The notes beneath the pieces are model-generated. The model worked only from the letters and a program-made list of their open reading frames with translations. It was not told the origin of the DNA and ran no database searches. From Cynocephalus volans (lineage: Eukaryota; Chordata; Mammalia; Dermoptera; Cynocephalidae), in contig NC_084469.1 in the NCBI RefSeq assembly GCF_027409185.1, positions 99,945,835-100,009,834 of the forward strand: DNA of 64,000 nucleotides, in the 5' to 3' direction. Below are positions 17,701-33,200 of the stretch, one piece after another (the first letter of the stretch is position 1; every line of letters starts with the position of its first letter). The translations under genes and the position numbers were made by a program.

Positions 17701-18055
17701 ACAAAGTTGTTTTCCTTTAAAAATTAATCTCAATTTTCCCATATTCAACACTATTTTATTTGTCTTAGTCCATAAGCCTTTGAGGGGGGGGGTGAGTGGG
17801 ATATAGAAGGGATAGACATAAATCCATAAAATCATCTAGAATCCATCCTGGAACATCCGAACCTTCTGGAAATCCAGAATCATCCTGATGTGGTGTCTTT
17901 CCCACAGATTAAACATTTTCACTAGTTTCTCTTCTTCCCTGGCAACCCATCCCAGAGCCGGTTAGTTCCATTGTTAGAAAATGCTTCAAGTTATGGTGGA
18001 ATCCAGCTCCTTGGACCTCCCACTCATTGCTTTTCATCTGACATCTGGGCTGCTT

Positions 18056-18057
<2 letters not shown>

Positions 18058-18097
<40 letters not shown>

Positions 18098-18245
18098 TGA
18101 CCGGTAAGGGGATCTTAACCCTTGACTTGGTGTGGTCAGCACCACGCTCACCCAGTGAGCGAACCGGCCATCCGTATATGGGATCCGAACCCGGGGCCTT
18201 GGTGTTATTAGCACCGCACTCTCCCGAGTGAGCCACGGGCCGGCC
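18058..18245 (-). mobile_element. Dimeric tRNA-derived SINE (CYN-like)
   Basis: Flanked by the exact 13-bp duplication CTGGGCTGCTTTA (18,045-18,057 and 18,246-18,258). The A tail is over 30 nt. Low divergence suggests a young insertion. Confidence 0.95.
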
Positions 18246-18271
18246 CTGGGCTGCTTTAAACCATTCCTGCA

Positions 18272-18454
18272 GGGCCAGCCCGTGGCTCACTTGGGAGAGT
18301 GTGATGCTGATAACACCAAGGCCCCGGGTTTGGATCCCTATATAGGGATGGCCGGTTGGCTCACTTGGGAGAGAGTGGTGCTGACACCACCAGGTCAAGG
18401 GTTAAGATCCCCTTACCAGTCATCTTTTTAAAAACAAACAAAAAAACAAAGACT
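18272..18454 (+). mobile_element. Dimeric tRNA-derived SINE, opposite orientation to its neighbour
   Basis: Flanked by ATTCCTGCA and ATTCTTGCA. It faces the copy at 18,058-18,245 across 26 bp, forming a long inverted repeat. Confidence 0.93.
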
Positions 18455-18629
18455 ATTCTTGCAATGAGGTAGGAGCACAAATAGTCCTGCAGCTGGAGTT
18501 ACATGGAGCTGAACACCGAAGTATGCTTTCTGTGCTTCCTGGCAGGCAAGGCAAAAAGGAAAAGTCTTTCTGTTCTACTAGTCTGGTCAACAGGCAGACC
18601 AGCGTCATCAGAAGAGGATGAGTTTATTA

Positions 18630-19017
18630 CAATGGTTCTTAACCAGGGTAATCCCCCACCTCCACCCTGGGTAAATTTGACAATATCTGGAGACATTTTT
18701 TTTTTTTTTTTTTTAAAGATGACCAGTAAGGGGATCTTAACCCTTGACTTGGTGTTGTCAGCACCACACTCAACCAGTGAGCGAACCGGCCATCCGTATA
18801 TGGGATCCGAACCCAGGGCCTTGGTGTCATCAGCACCGCACTCTCCCGAGTGAGCCACGGGCCGGCCCCTATCTGGAGACATTTTGGCTGTCATAACTAG
18901 GAGGAAGGTGTGCTACTGGCATCTAGTGGGTTGCACATTCTGCAATGTACAGGAAGGCCTCCAACAAAGAATTATCTGATCCAAGATGTCAATAGTGCTG
19001 AGGTGAAGAAACCCTGG
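18630..19017 (+). mobile_element. MER5A (hAT-Charlie MITE) split by a SINE
   Basis: The left part runs 18,630-18,699 (starting around CAATGGTTCTTAACC). The right part runs 18,870-19,017, with GTGCTACTGGCATCTAGTGG and the end GCTGAGGTGAAGAAACCCTG. It is typical of MER5A. Confidence 0.9.
18700..18869 (-). mobile_element. Dimeric tRNA-derived SINE inserted in MER5A
   Basis: The exact 16-bp target duplication TATCTGGAGACATTTT (18,684-18,699 and 18,870-18,885) is MER5A sequence, so the insertion point is certain. Confidence 0.96.
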
Positions 19018-19845
19018 TTTATCATGAGGTAACTAAGAAGAGTGTTATGCAAAACATCTTTAGAGGAAGCAAACAGAGGAGGTATTCTGAGGCCAGCAGA
19101 CCCTCTCATGGTCAATGGGCCTACAACAAGCGCAGCCAAAAGGGCCATCTTGGACCCAAAGCTGGACTCCTGATCTTCCTGTGGACATGACAACCTGGCC
19201 TTGAAGAACTGATGCTAATGGGGAAAGGACTCTTGGCCAGGCTTGAGGTTGGCTCCTAGTGACCCACTGGATTGGGGGCCTTGGCCTTTGGAGGTTTGAC
19301 TCCAGGTTCAAGAAATCCATGTTCACTCATTGAAACTGGATGCTCAGCAGCCTACAGATGAGGCCCCGGGCATGGCCACCAAGACCTACCCCATTCCAGG
19401 CAGAACTGACCTCTTCCTCACCAGACCCCAGATCTTAAAGATTGGGTGCTGTCCAAGGTACTAGTCCTTGCTGAGGTCTGCCACTCACTAGCTTCAGAAC
19501 ATTTTCATTTTGTTCCTGGCTGGACACCTGCCCCTTTGGACCTTATCATGTCCTGAAGGATTCTGTCGATTTCCCCCAGGACCCCGCTCTGACCTGGGGG
19601 GCAGCCGCCCAGTCACCCAGTGCACCATTCAGCTCCCAGTGTCTGCCCGCAACGGAGAAAACTGCCGGACCATTCTGGGCTGGGTCCGCCCCTCCAGGCC
19701 CTCCCCTAGCCCCACCCAGTCTCTTCACAATCAAAAGCTCCTTCCCACGTCCTTGTTTTCCTCCTCCTCCTCACTTTCATCCTCAGAAGGGAAATTCCCC
19801 TCACCCCACGACCCCAGTCACACACACTGACAAATGTGTACATTT

Positions 19846-20060
19846 CTCGTTCATAACAATCTAATGGGAGAGTTACTATTTATCTCCATTTTACAGATGA
19901 GCAAACTGAGGCTTGGAGGGGTTAAGTGATTTGCCCAGTACTACTATCCGGGACACGGAGGAGTCTAGATTGGACTGTGTCAGGATTTGGACTGGAAGTC
20001 CGTGTTCTCAACCCCTCACCCCAATGCCTGTTCAACACTATGACTCCGTGCTCTTAATGT
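19846..20060 (-). repeat. MIR, antisense
   Basis: Contains CCATTTTACAGATGAGCAAA followed by 'ctgaggcttggaggggttaagtgatttgccca'-type antisense MIR core. Confidence 0.75.
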
Positions 20061-20214
20061 CATTCAGAGTCCGCAGAAATGTCTGTTCAGGCGTTCAGGC
20101 TTTTCTCGATGGAGTCATTCTCTCTTATACAGACCCTTCCTCCAGCCCTCACCCACCCAAACATCCTCTTTAACGGCTGACTGATGGGGAGGGGTGAGGT
20201 GTTGCCAAGTGACA

Positions 20215-25270
<5,056 letters not shown>

Positions 25271-25355
25271 CAGAGGAGGGACATGTTACAGAAAAAAGAA
25301 AAGTGTCCCCAGAGCCAGCATGTATTGAACACTCACTGTGTGCACATTTTCCCAT

Positions 25356-25462
25356 CTTATTTATTTATTTATTTCCTGGTGGCTGGCCTGTATGGGGATT
25401 TGAACCCTTGACTTCGGTGTTATAACACCACACTCTAACCAACTGAGCTAACCAGCCAGCCC
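25356..25462 (-). mobile_element. tRNA-derived SINE monomer (CYN-like)
   Basis: Flanked by the exact duplication TGTGCACATTTT on both sides. It is inserted in an antisense MIR-like sequence. Confidence 0.93.
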
Positions 25463-26149
25463 TGTGCACATTTTTATGAAACGTAACAGTGAGGTAGATT
25501 TTAACCAGTACTTCACATTGAAGACATTGAGGTTCAGGGATATTGTCATTTGCTCTGGAGTTGAACCCAGGACTGACTCTGATTCTAGAATCCAAAGAAT
25601 TAACCATTGCATTCTACAGTTTGTCTGATACGGGAACTGCTTCTCCTCACGGTCAGTCAATCGCCAAGGCCATCGCTTTCCCCTTCTTCCCATCTGAGGA
25701 CCCACTTCTGTCTTCTGCCCAACCCTGGCCTTGCAGCCCCAGCCACTCTCCCATTCCTGCCACACACTTTCTTGCTGTCCTCCTGCCCTCTGCAGTTGTT
25801 TTGGACCCGTATGTTCTCCCAGATCCTTTCCTGTCCTCAAACAGTCTGAGGTTAACACACCTCCCTTTCCCTTTCTCTGACCTTCAACTTTAGGCTTCCA
25901 ACCCTCCACCCAGCCACCTTGAACTTTGTCGCCTTTGCTTAGAGCAGAGGTGTCTCCCCCCACCCTCTTCCCTGACCCTGAAAGACCCTAGTGGCCCACC
26001 AGCATTCTTGGCTCTCAGGCTCACCTCCTACAGGAAGCCCTCCCAGACCGCTGCAGCCCACAAGTCTACCTCTTTAGGAGACATGTATCAAGGTGTGTGT
26101 TTTTAAACAAAACCATGTTTTTTCAGTGTATAAATTTGTTGCTTTTCAG

Positions 26150-26258
26150 ATCTTTTTGCCTGTTTTGTTTTTCGGCAGCTGGCAGTACAGGGATCCAAAC
26201 CCTTGATCTTGGTGTTATAACACCTCGCTCTAACCAATCGAGCTAACCAGCCAGCCTG
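26150..26258 (-). mobile_element. tRNA-derived SINE monomer (CYN-like)
   Basis: Reads CTTGATCTTGGTGTTATAAC and ends GAGCTAACCAGCCAGCC on the plus strand. Confidence 0.88.
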
Positions 26259-26335
26259 CTCTTTGGATCGTTTTGCCACCTGAAATAGTTGAGAGTTGAG
26301 AAGATTCCAAAAGAGTGCATAGGAGAACCAATCTG

Positions 26336-26775
26336 ACAACTGAGGTTACTAGCCGGGTAACCTTGGAATAAGTAATTGAGCTCCTGTGAGCTTCAATTTC
26401 TTCCTCCAAACATCAGGAACAGGGACAGCGTACCTACCTCTAGGAATGGCTTGGGGGCTAATGAATCTTGGAAAATGCACTTGGCAACAGGCAGGACCTG
26501 CAGACTCCCTCTGTTTTGGTGTCTCAGAGGACACTTTCTTCTAAGGCTGCATCCTAACATGGTCCAGCCATGCCCATTATGACCCGAAGAGCTTCCCCTA
26601 GATGATGCTGTCACAATGATACCCCATATCTCTGGGGCCACTGGGAGGAAGTCAGGAAGCAGTCCTGGGTTTGAACCCAGCCTCCTGAGAGCTTGAGGGA
26701 GCCAGGCCAGTGACTTGACTTCAAGCCTCAGTGTTGTCATCTGGAGAATGGGATGGATAATGGTAATCACTTCAG
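26336..26775 (+). repeat. Two MIR copies
   Basis: One at about 26,336-26,490 and one at about 26,648-26,775 (CTGGGTTTGAACCCAGCCTC, then 'tcagtgttgtcatctgg'). Unclassified DNA lies between them. Confidence 0.65.
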
Positions 26776-26787
26776 AAAGCAGCGGGA

Positions 26788-26865
26788 GAGTTGGCCGGTT
26801 AGCTCAGTTGGTTAGAGTGCGGTGCTGCAACACCACGGTCAAGGGTTCAGATTCCTGAGTCACCG
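26788..26865 (+). mobile_element. tRNA-derived SINE monomer (CYN-like)
   Basis: Starts GTTGGCCGGTTAGCTCAG and carries AACACCACGGTCAAGGGTTC. The tail is lost. Confidence 0.85.
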
Positions 26866-26914
26866 TACCCCTTAATGTCATTCCAGGGCTCACAGACCTC
26901 CAAGGTATCCTTTA

Positions 26915-27100
26915 CTTTTTATTTTTATTATTATTATTTTTTTTTAAAAGATGACCAGTAAGGGGATCTTAACCCTTGACTTGGTGTTGTCAGCACCACG
27001 CTCTCCCAAGTGAGCTAACCGGCCATCCCTATATAGGATCCGAACCCGTGGCCTTGGTGTTATCAGCACCGCACTCTCCCAAATGAGCCATGGGCCGGCC
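26915..27100 (-). mobile_element. Dimeric tRNA-derived SINE (CYN-like)
   Basis: Flanked by the exact 17-bp duplication CTCCAAGGTATCCTTTA (26,898-26,914 and 27,101-27,117). Confidence 0.96.
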
Positions 27101-27404
27101 CTCCAAGGTATCCTTTAAAGGGGTCAGTCCCTGTCCTTCTCCCAGCCAAAGACCACCAGGAACGTACTTGTTGTTGAATAAATTCACACGCCTACCATGG
27201 GGAACCATAGGGCATCTCTGTAGGACGGCGTTAGAAAGCCCTACAGGATTTGGGCTCCTGTGAAGTGTTTTCGGAGAGGGTTTAAGGAAATGGGGCTTTT
27301 CTCTGCGTTGGGTGCATTTATTGGTTGGAAATTTTGCTTTCTTTTTTGGGATGATTAGACAAATAAAAATAACACGTAAAACAACAGGATAATAATAACA
27401 TATT

Positions 27405-27650
27405 GCATACTTGAAAATTGCTGAGAAATTCAACTCTGTACTTCACAAATATGTATAATCAATATGTTTCAATAAAAAAGAGAAAAAGAAAAAAATTGCT
27501 GAGAATAGATTTTAAATGTTCTCACCACAAAAAAAATAAGTATGTGGAGTATTGGGTATGATAATTAACTTGATTTAATCATTTCACAATGTGTACATAT
27601 ATCAAAACACCACGCAGTACCCCATAAATATCTACAATTTAAAAAACCCA
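27405..27650 (+). mobile_element. L1 3'-end remnant
   Basis: TTTAAATGTTCTCACCAC and 'taattaacttgatttaatcatt', with the poly(A) end near 27,645, are typical of mammalian L1 3' UTRs. Confidence 0.7.
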
Positions 27651-27651
27651 G

Positions 27652-27762
27652 AGGGCTGTCCAGTGAGCTCAGCTGGTTAGAGCGAGGTGTTATAACACCA
27701 AGGTCAAGGATTCAGATCCCCATACCACCCATTCACCAAAACAAAACAAAATTTTTAAAAAA
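27652..27762 (+). mobile_element. tRNA-derived SINE monomer (CYN-like)
   Basis: Starts GGGCTGTCCAGTGAGCTCAG; the tail is (AAAAC)n. Confidence 0.88.
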
Positions 27763-27769
27763 CCAACAA

Positions 27770-27950
27770 GGCATGACGAGTTGTTTAATGGGTACAGAGA
27801 TTCAATTTGGGAAGATGAGAAAGTTCTGGAAAATGAATAATGGTCACGGTTGCACAACAGTGTTAATGTACTTAATGCCACTGAACTGTATAAAGATGGT
27901 TAAGATAATTATATGCTATGTATCTTTTATTACAATAAAAATTTTTGCCA
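27770..27950 (+). mobile_element. L1 3'-end remnant
   Basis: Contains GGTCACGGTTGCACAACAGT and AATGCCACTGAACTGTATAA, then ends at ATTACAATAAAAATTTTTGCC. Confidence 0.75.
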
Positions 27951-28021
27951 TATACCGGCCAGCCACCAACCCCCTCCACCACAAACAAAAACAAGTAAAA
28001 AAAACCAAAAAACAGGAAAAG

Positions 28022-28128
28022 CTTTTTTTTTTTTTTTTTTTTGGTAGCTAGCTGGTGTGGGGGTCTGAACCCTTGACCTTGGTGTAATAACACCTCGTTC
28101 TAACCCACTGAGCTAATCGGCCAGCCCT
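28022..28128 (-). mobile_element. tRNA-derived SINE monomer (CYN-like)
   Basis: Flanked by GGAAAAGC on both sides. A 3' fragment of a plus-strand SINE lies directly before it (27,952-28,015). Confidence 0.88.
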
Positions 28129-28135
28129 GGAAAAG

Positions 28136-28420
28136 CATTTTGTAAACAACAGATGAAATAATTAAAGATATAAAGGTAGGGATGCTGGTCCAGTTCGTGA
28201 TGCTCCAGATCACTGACTGGGTGGGCTCTTGTTCACTAAGTTCAAGCACGTTATCATTTTATCCACTGGGTGGAGGACAGATCATCTGCCCCCAGCCTTC
28301 AGCCCACGCAAGGGCTTTGGCCCATCCAGGTTGATGCAAATATACACTTCAGCCTCATCCTCGTGCCCGCAGAGGAAAAGGAGGACCCAGAAGGTGGATC
28401 CTGGATGCTACCAGGAGACA
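28136..28420 (+). repeat. Unclassified interspersed repeat, copy A
   Basis: Aligns along its length with 34,130-34,420, for example GATGAAATAATTAAAGATAT here against GGTGAAATAATTAAAAATAT there. I cannot name the family. Confidence 0.7.
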
Positions 28421-28457
28421 AGGGAGAGAGGTAATTCTATTATTGAGTTCATTTTTA

Positions 28458-28567
28458 TGTTTTTTTTTAATTTTTATTTTTTTGCATCTGGCTGGTATGG
28501 GGATCCAAACCCTTGACTTTGATGCTATAACACTGCACTCTAACTGACTGAGCTAACTGGCCAGCAC
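28458..28567 (-). mobile_element. tRNA-derived SINE monomer (CYN-like)
   Basis: Reads GGGGATCCAAACCCTTGACT and ends GAGCTAACTGGCCAGCA on the plus strand. Confidence 0.85.
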
Positions 28568-29265
28568 CCTTAATCATTTTATGAGGAAGTTGGAAGGAAG
28601 GTGATTGGCAAAACAGCACCAGCCACTTGTATCAGCCAGGAAAGCGGAGGTCTGGTTGCTCCCGTGGTGTGGACAGTGCTCCTGTTTTGACTACGTTCAG
28701 ACATGATTACAGAGTGTGCTTGTTTTGTCTTGCTCTGCCACGGTCACAGAATGGCCTTGTCCGATGATGCCCTTCTGTGAAATTGTTTGTGTGCAGCAGG
28801 AGGACACTGGGGCCCAGCTGTGACCACCAGACCTGCTCCTAGCAACACCAAGGCCAGCTGTGAACACTAGGCCAGCTCCTATCTCTTTCTCAAAGGTCAA
28901 GCTCAGCCCTAACCAGATGGTGAACCCTGGGAGGGCCAGGCAGCACTTGCAAAGCTCACTGTTGTATCTCTGGTGCCTAGAGCAGGGCCTGATGCCCAAG
29001 AGGTCCCAGAAAAATGCATTGTCATGTCCCAAGGCTGTTGGGGACAGCACAGGCTCTAGAACATGGACATCTTCACTCATACAGCAGCAGGCCCTGTAGC
29101 CAGATATCCCCTTCCCTCTGTACACCTTTGACTTTGGCTCAGATTTATTCTGTTGCAGGAACAGTGACCCCAACGGGGCAAGTAAAAGGTGCACACAGAC
29201 CCCAGGACCCAAGTCTTAACAGGGGCAAGTGTTGGTTGGATTTGTGAGTTAAGGAGTCTCTTGGG

Positions 29266-29270
29266 ATGTG

Positions 29271-29310
<40 letters not shown>
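29266..29310. repeat. (TG)n microsatellite
   Basis: About 45 bp of nearly pure TG with one GC interruption near 29,276. Confidence 0.95.
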
Positions 29311-29314
<4 letters not shown>

Positions 29315-29774
29315 TTTTTTCCCAGGTTGGAGAATCTCATGTTTTGTTTTGTTTTTATTTGCTCAAATACACATCTTGGGGCTGCCTGAGGAGGGGGCTG
29401 TGGGCTGGGAAGAAGTGGATGAATTCAAGGGATATTTTGGTGACTGTTAGGACCTGGGTGTATGTGTGTGTGTGGAGGGGAAGAGGTGGGCATGGTGTTC
29501 AGGTTCGTAGCTGAGTGACCAGGTGGACAGTAGGGCAGTCCGTGGGATGGGGACACAAGAGAGAACGATGTTTGGGGATGACACTGGTGTCAGTCTGGGA
29601 CTTGCTGAGCATGAGGGGCCTCGTGGGATGTCCAGGGGGGCAAGTGGGAGGAAAAGACAGATCAGGATTGGAGACAGATGTGGGAGAAACCAGCAAAGTG
29701 GTGGCTACAAAAATCGTGAGGATGCACAAGTTCTCCCACGACAGTGCGGAGCTTTCGACAGGGAGCCGAGCCCT

Positions 29775-30195
29775 GCAGGCAATGACACTTACTGATAGTC
29801 TATTTTGTGCCAGGTTACGAACGAGACAGATTAAAGTCACTGCCTGGTAGAGCTCACATTCCATCGAGGAGAGACAGACAAATATCCAGATAAATAAGCA
29901 AAATATAGTACATTTAGACAGTGTTACAAGCTAAGGAGAAAAATAAAACAGCAGGAAATGCAGGTAGAAAGTGTCCACGAGGGAGTGATTGGGGAGGTCC
30001 CATAAGAAGGTGAAATTTGAGTAAATATCAAAAGGCAGTGAGGGAGGGAGCCATGTTGGTGTCTGGAGGAAGAGCATTCCAGGCAGAGGAAACAGCATGT
30101 GCAAAGGTCCTGGGGCAGGAATGTGCTGTCATTTCAAGGAACAGGAGGAAGGCAATGTGACTGGAAAGAAATGAGCAGGGAGGAGGAGTAAAAGG
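29775..30195 (-). repeat. L2 remnant, antisense
   Basis: Contains GAGCATTCCAGGCAGAGGAA and 'gtgcaaaggtcctggggc', parallel to 24,640-25,270. Confidence 0.75.
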
Positions 30196-30204
30196 AGGTG
30201 AAGT

Positions 30205-30830
30205 GAACAGGATATATTTTTTGCAAAAGGAAACTGGTCAACATCATTCGTCATCAGGGAAATGCAAAACAGACCACAGTGGGATAGCCCTCCGTACCCA
30301 CTATAGGGCTTTCCATAATGATAAAAAAGGATGTTGCAAGAATGTGAAGTTGGAACCCTTGTCTATTGTTGGTGGGAATGTAAAATGGTACAGTCACCGT
30401 GGAAGACAGTGTGGCAGTTCCTCAAAAAGTTCAACATAGAATTACTTTATGACCCAGCAATCCCACTGCGACAAGTTCGTCGTGTACATGAATGTTCATA
30501 TCAGCATTTATCCACAATAGCCAAAAGGTGGAAACAGCCCAAATCTCCAACAACAGATAAATGGATAAATAAAATGTGGTATATCCATACAATGGAATAT
30601 TATTCAGCTGCAAAATAAATGCAATAATATATATATATATATAAATAAACTCTGATACGCGTTGCAACTTGTATGAACCTTGAAAACTTTATGCTCTGTG
30701 AGGGAATCCAGATACAAATGGTCACATATTATATGATTCCGTTTATATGAAATATCAAGCATAGATAAACATATAGAGACAGAAAACAGATTAGTGATTG
30801 CCAGGGGCTGGTGGGAGGGAGGAATAGAGA
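30205..30830 (+). mobile_element. L1 ORF2 end and 3' UTR remnant
   Basis: The DNA matches the L1 ORF2 C-terminal region (TGGTGGGAATGTAAAATGG, CATACAATGGAATATTATTC) and its 3' UTR. Frames are broken. A short (AT)n lies at about 30,627-30,643. Confidence 0.9.
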
Positions 30831-30838
30831 GTGACTAC

Positions 30839-30951
30839 CTGGCTGGCTGGTTAGCTCAGTAGCTTAGAGCACGGTCTTATAACACCAAGATCAAGGGTTC
30901 GGATCCCCATACTCACCAGCCACCACCACCAAAAAAAAAAAAAAAAAAAAA
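30839..30951 (+). mobile_element. tRNA-derived SINE monomer (CYN-like)
   Basis: The flanks GTGACTAC and GTGATTAC look like a diverged duplication. The tail is (CCA)n then 21 A. Confidence 0.92.
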
Positions 30952-31009
30952 GTGATTACTTAATAGATACAGGTTGTAGGAGAGGGGGAAAAAGTTTTCC
31001 CTGTAGCCT

Positions 31010-32000
31010 CAGCTCTTAGCTAGGATGAGCTACTGTAACAAAAGAATTAACAAAAGAAAAACAGTCAGATTTAATCACATGTATACCTCACGTATACATG
31101 GGAGATACGCAGAGATATGAGTAATTCTTAAAGCAAAGAGGTGTTTAGAACTCTGGCTTAAATAGCATCTTTAAGACCAAACAGTAAGTTTTTAAGAGAA
31201 GTGACAAGACAAAGGAAAAGGACTTTGAGTTTCTAGAGGTGGCAAATTGTGGGTAGGCAGATAAATGGTATGTAAAGGCTAGTTAGTGTTAAATAAAATA
31301 TGTGGGAGGCCATTGATTTGGACTTGGCTCCTGCACTAAGCCTAACAGACCAAACTAATATGGAGTTTTACTACAGTAGCTGAGCTTTAGTTAATTGCGG
31401 GAGGCTCTGTAATCAATAAACCAATTAAGCTGTAACCAATTAAGTTGTCTCTACAGGGCACATCCTTTCCTATAAATCCTGTCAGATCATGTTATTGGTG
31501 GGAGTTCTCTGAACCTGCTCTGGTTTGGACTGCTGCCTGATTTGTGAATTGCTTTTTTGTTTTGCTTTATTTAAAAAAAAATTTTTTTTTCTGGGTTGGA
31601 GAATCTCGTTTTGTTTTGTTTTTATTTGTTCAAATGAACTCAGTTAAACTTAAACTCGTCTGAGGTTTTTATTTTGTTTTCTTTTTAACATTAGTAAAGC
31701 TTATGTGTTTTTTCTTGTTTTTGGTGGCTAGCCAGTACTGGGATCCAAGTAATGTTATGTAGATTTCTCTGGTGCCATTTCCAGACTGATAAGCGTTCAC
31801 AGGTGTCTTTAGTGATCAACTTCTGTCCTTCCTGGTAGAGAAGGGAGCAGGACACCCTTTGTAAATCTACCTCCTGCTTTTAGGCAAAGAGGGGACGGGC
31901 AGAGAGCTTTTCCTGTATCCGCTTCTCCATTACCTTCAGCTCAAAATAATCCTTATGCCAAGATGGCATATTTGGGGGTGACATTTCAGGTCTCCTATAA
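31010..32000 (-). repeat. Older LTR-like element interrupted by the solo LTR
   Basis: Left part 31,010-31,282 and right part 31,695-about 32,000 appear to belong to one older repeat (I recognise both halves only loosely). A SINE fragment lies at about 31,712-31,748. Confidence 0.45.
31287..31690 (+). mobile_element. Solo LTR of an endogenous retrovirus
   Basis: A 404-bp element with matching inverted ends TGTTAA and TTAACA, flanked by the 4-bp direct repeat TTAG (31,283-31,286 and 31,691-31,694). It has a TATA-like TATAAATCC, AATAAA motifs and no internal retroviral genes. A 4-bp duplication is usual for gammaretrovirus-like (class I) elements. The family is not assigned. Confidence 0.82.
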
Positions 32001-32009
32001 GGGTCTCCT

Positions 32010-32260
32010 ATGAGAGTGATGAAAATACCTTGAAATAAGCAAGGGGTGATGGTCACACAACATGCGAACTTACTAAGTGCAGCTGAATTATACATTCTAA
32101 AGTAGTAAATTTCATGTACTTATTTTTGGTGGCTGGCAGGCACCGGGATGGAACCCTGGACCTTGGAGTTATCAGCACCAGGCTCTAACCAACTGAACTA
32201 ACCAGCCAGCCCTGGATTTTGTATCATATGAATTTCACCACAATAAAAAACAAAAAGAGG
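32010..32260 (+). mobile_element. L1 3'-end remnant split by a SINE
   Basis: 'ggtgatggtcacacaac', 'ctgaattatacattcta' and the end 'atgaatttcaccacaataaa' are L1 3' UTR. A minus-strand SINE monomer sits at about 32,118-32,212. Confidence 0.7.
32118..32212 (-). mobile_element. tRNA-derived SINE monomer (CYN-like)
   Basis: Reads CTTGGAGTTATCAGCACCAG and ends AACTAACCAGCCAGCCC. Confidence 0.87.
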
Positions 32261-32279
32261 ATATGGGTGTTAACTTTTT

Positions 32280-32560
32280 GAAAAATTGGGGGTTTTTTTG
32301 AGGAGATAATACACGCCTATTGCACAAAATTCAAAAGCTACAAGATGGTATAAAAGTGAGTACTTAATCTTTTCCCCAGTCACCTGAGTTACCCTCCCTA
32401 GGCCAACTCTGGTTACCAGATTCTTGTTGATTTTTGTTTTTTACCCTGGACCTTGGTGGTATCAGCACCACACTCTAACCAGGTGGCCAGCCAGCCATCC
32501 CATGTTCATTCTTCTAGAATGATTCTATGTGTTTTCTTGACGTCTAAAGATGCCTTATGA
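32280..32560 (-). mobile_element. L1 3' UTR fragment, antisense, with SINE insertion
   Basis: Contains 'caaaattcaaaagctacaag' and 'ccagattcttgttga'-type reversed L1 sequence. A short SINE lies at about 32,428-32,500. Confidence 0.6.
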
Positions 32561-32723
32561 AGACATAACGAGTCACTATAGACAGACAATGCAGAGAGGG
32601 GGAAGTAGAAAAATTAAAAAGAAAAATCCTTCCTTGAACAGCTGCTATCAGGTGGGTGCTTATGTTGGGAATACTCCTTGTACGTGAGTAGTTGGTTCAT
32701 TCTGAAATACTTTTTAGGTGATT

Positions 32724-32825
32724 TTTTTCTTTTGGGGGGGCAGCTGCCCGGTAGGGGGATCCGAACCCTTGACCTTGGTATCACACCACCAGGTTCTCTA
32801 ACAAGCGAGCAAACCGGCCAACCCT
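32724..32825 (-). mobile_element. tRNA-derived SINE monomer (CYN-like)
   Basis: Reads GGGGGATCCGAACCCTTGAC and ends AACCGGCCAACCC. It lies 130 bp outside the PEX11G CpG island. Confidence 0.85.
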
Positions 32826-32959
32826 AAAATATTTTTTTTGGCGGGTGGTTGGTCAAGCCCCCGTGGGGCAGAATGCAGCAAGCTCAGAGGATCATCGTGG
32901 ATCCACAGGTCCGAGAAGCACAAACGTGGCGATGCCGCTTTTGCAAACTGGATTCCTCC

Positions 32960-33200
32960 CTGCGGCGGACAAAACCCGGGCCCGGGAGACAAAGGGCCGC
33001 GGCCGCGCCTGCGCAGAAGGCGCGCGCGCTCGCGGAGGGTTTCCGGGAGGCAGCCCGGCCCCGCCTCCTGGAGCGGAGCGCCAACGTCGTGGTGACGTCA
33101 CGGCGGAGTTGCCATGGCGGCTCTGAGCGGCCTGGCGTCGGCGCTGGAGTCGTACAGAGGCCGTGACCGGCTGGTGAGGCTGGGGTGGAGCTAGGCCGGA
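32960..33200 (+). promoter_or_regulatory. PEX11G: PEX11G promoter CpG island
   Basis: CpG-rich and TATA-less. It holds an NRF1-like GCGCCTGCGC at 33,005-33,014 and a full cAMP-response element TGACGTCA at 33,093-33,100, 13 bp before the start codon. Confidence 0.75.

Larger units (their letters stand above)
14100..20214. other. ZNF358-TEX45 intergenic region
   Basis: No gene is recognised. It contains a C/T-rich low-complexity tract, seven or more tRNA-derived SINEs, a MER5A copy, a MIR and an old LTR-like remnant. The stretches 14,560-15,090, 15,375-15,665, 15,850-17,000 and 19,020-19,840 hold nothing I can name with confidence. Confidence 0.7.

Noticed and set aside
30205-30620. L1 ORF2-like frame
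   Set aside because: Only the last part of ORF2 is present, with breaks. It is a dead fragment, not a gene.
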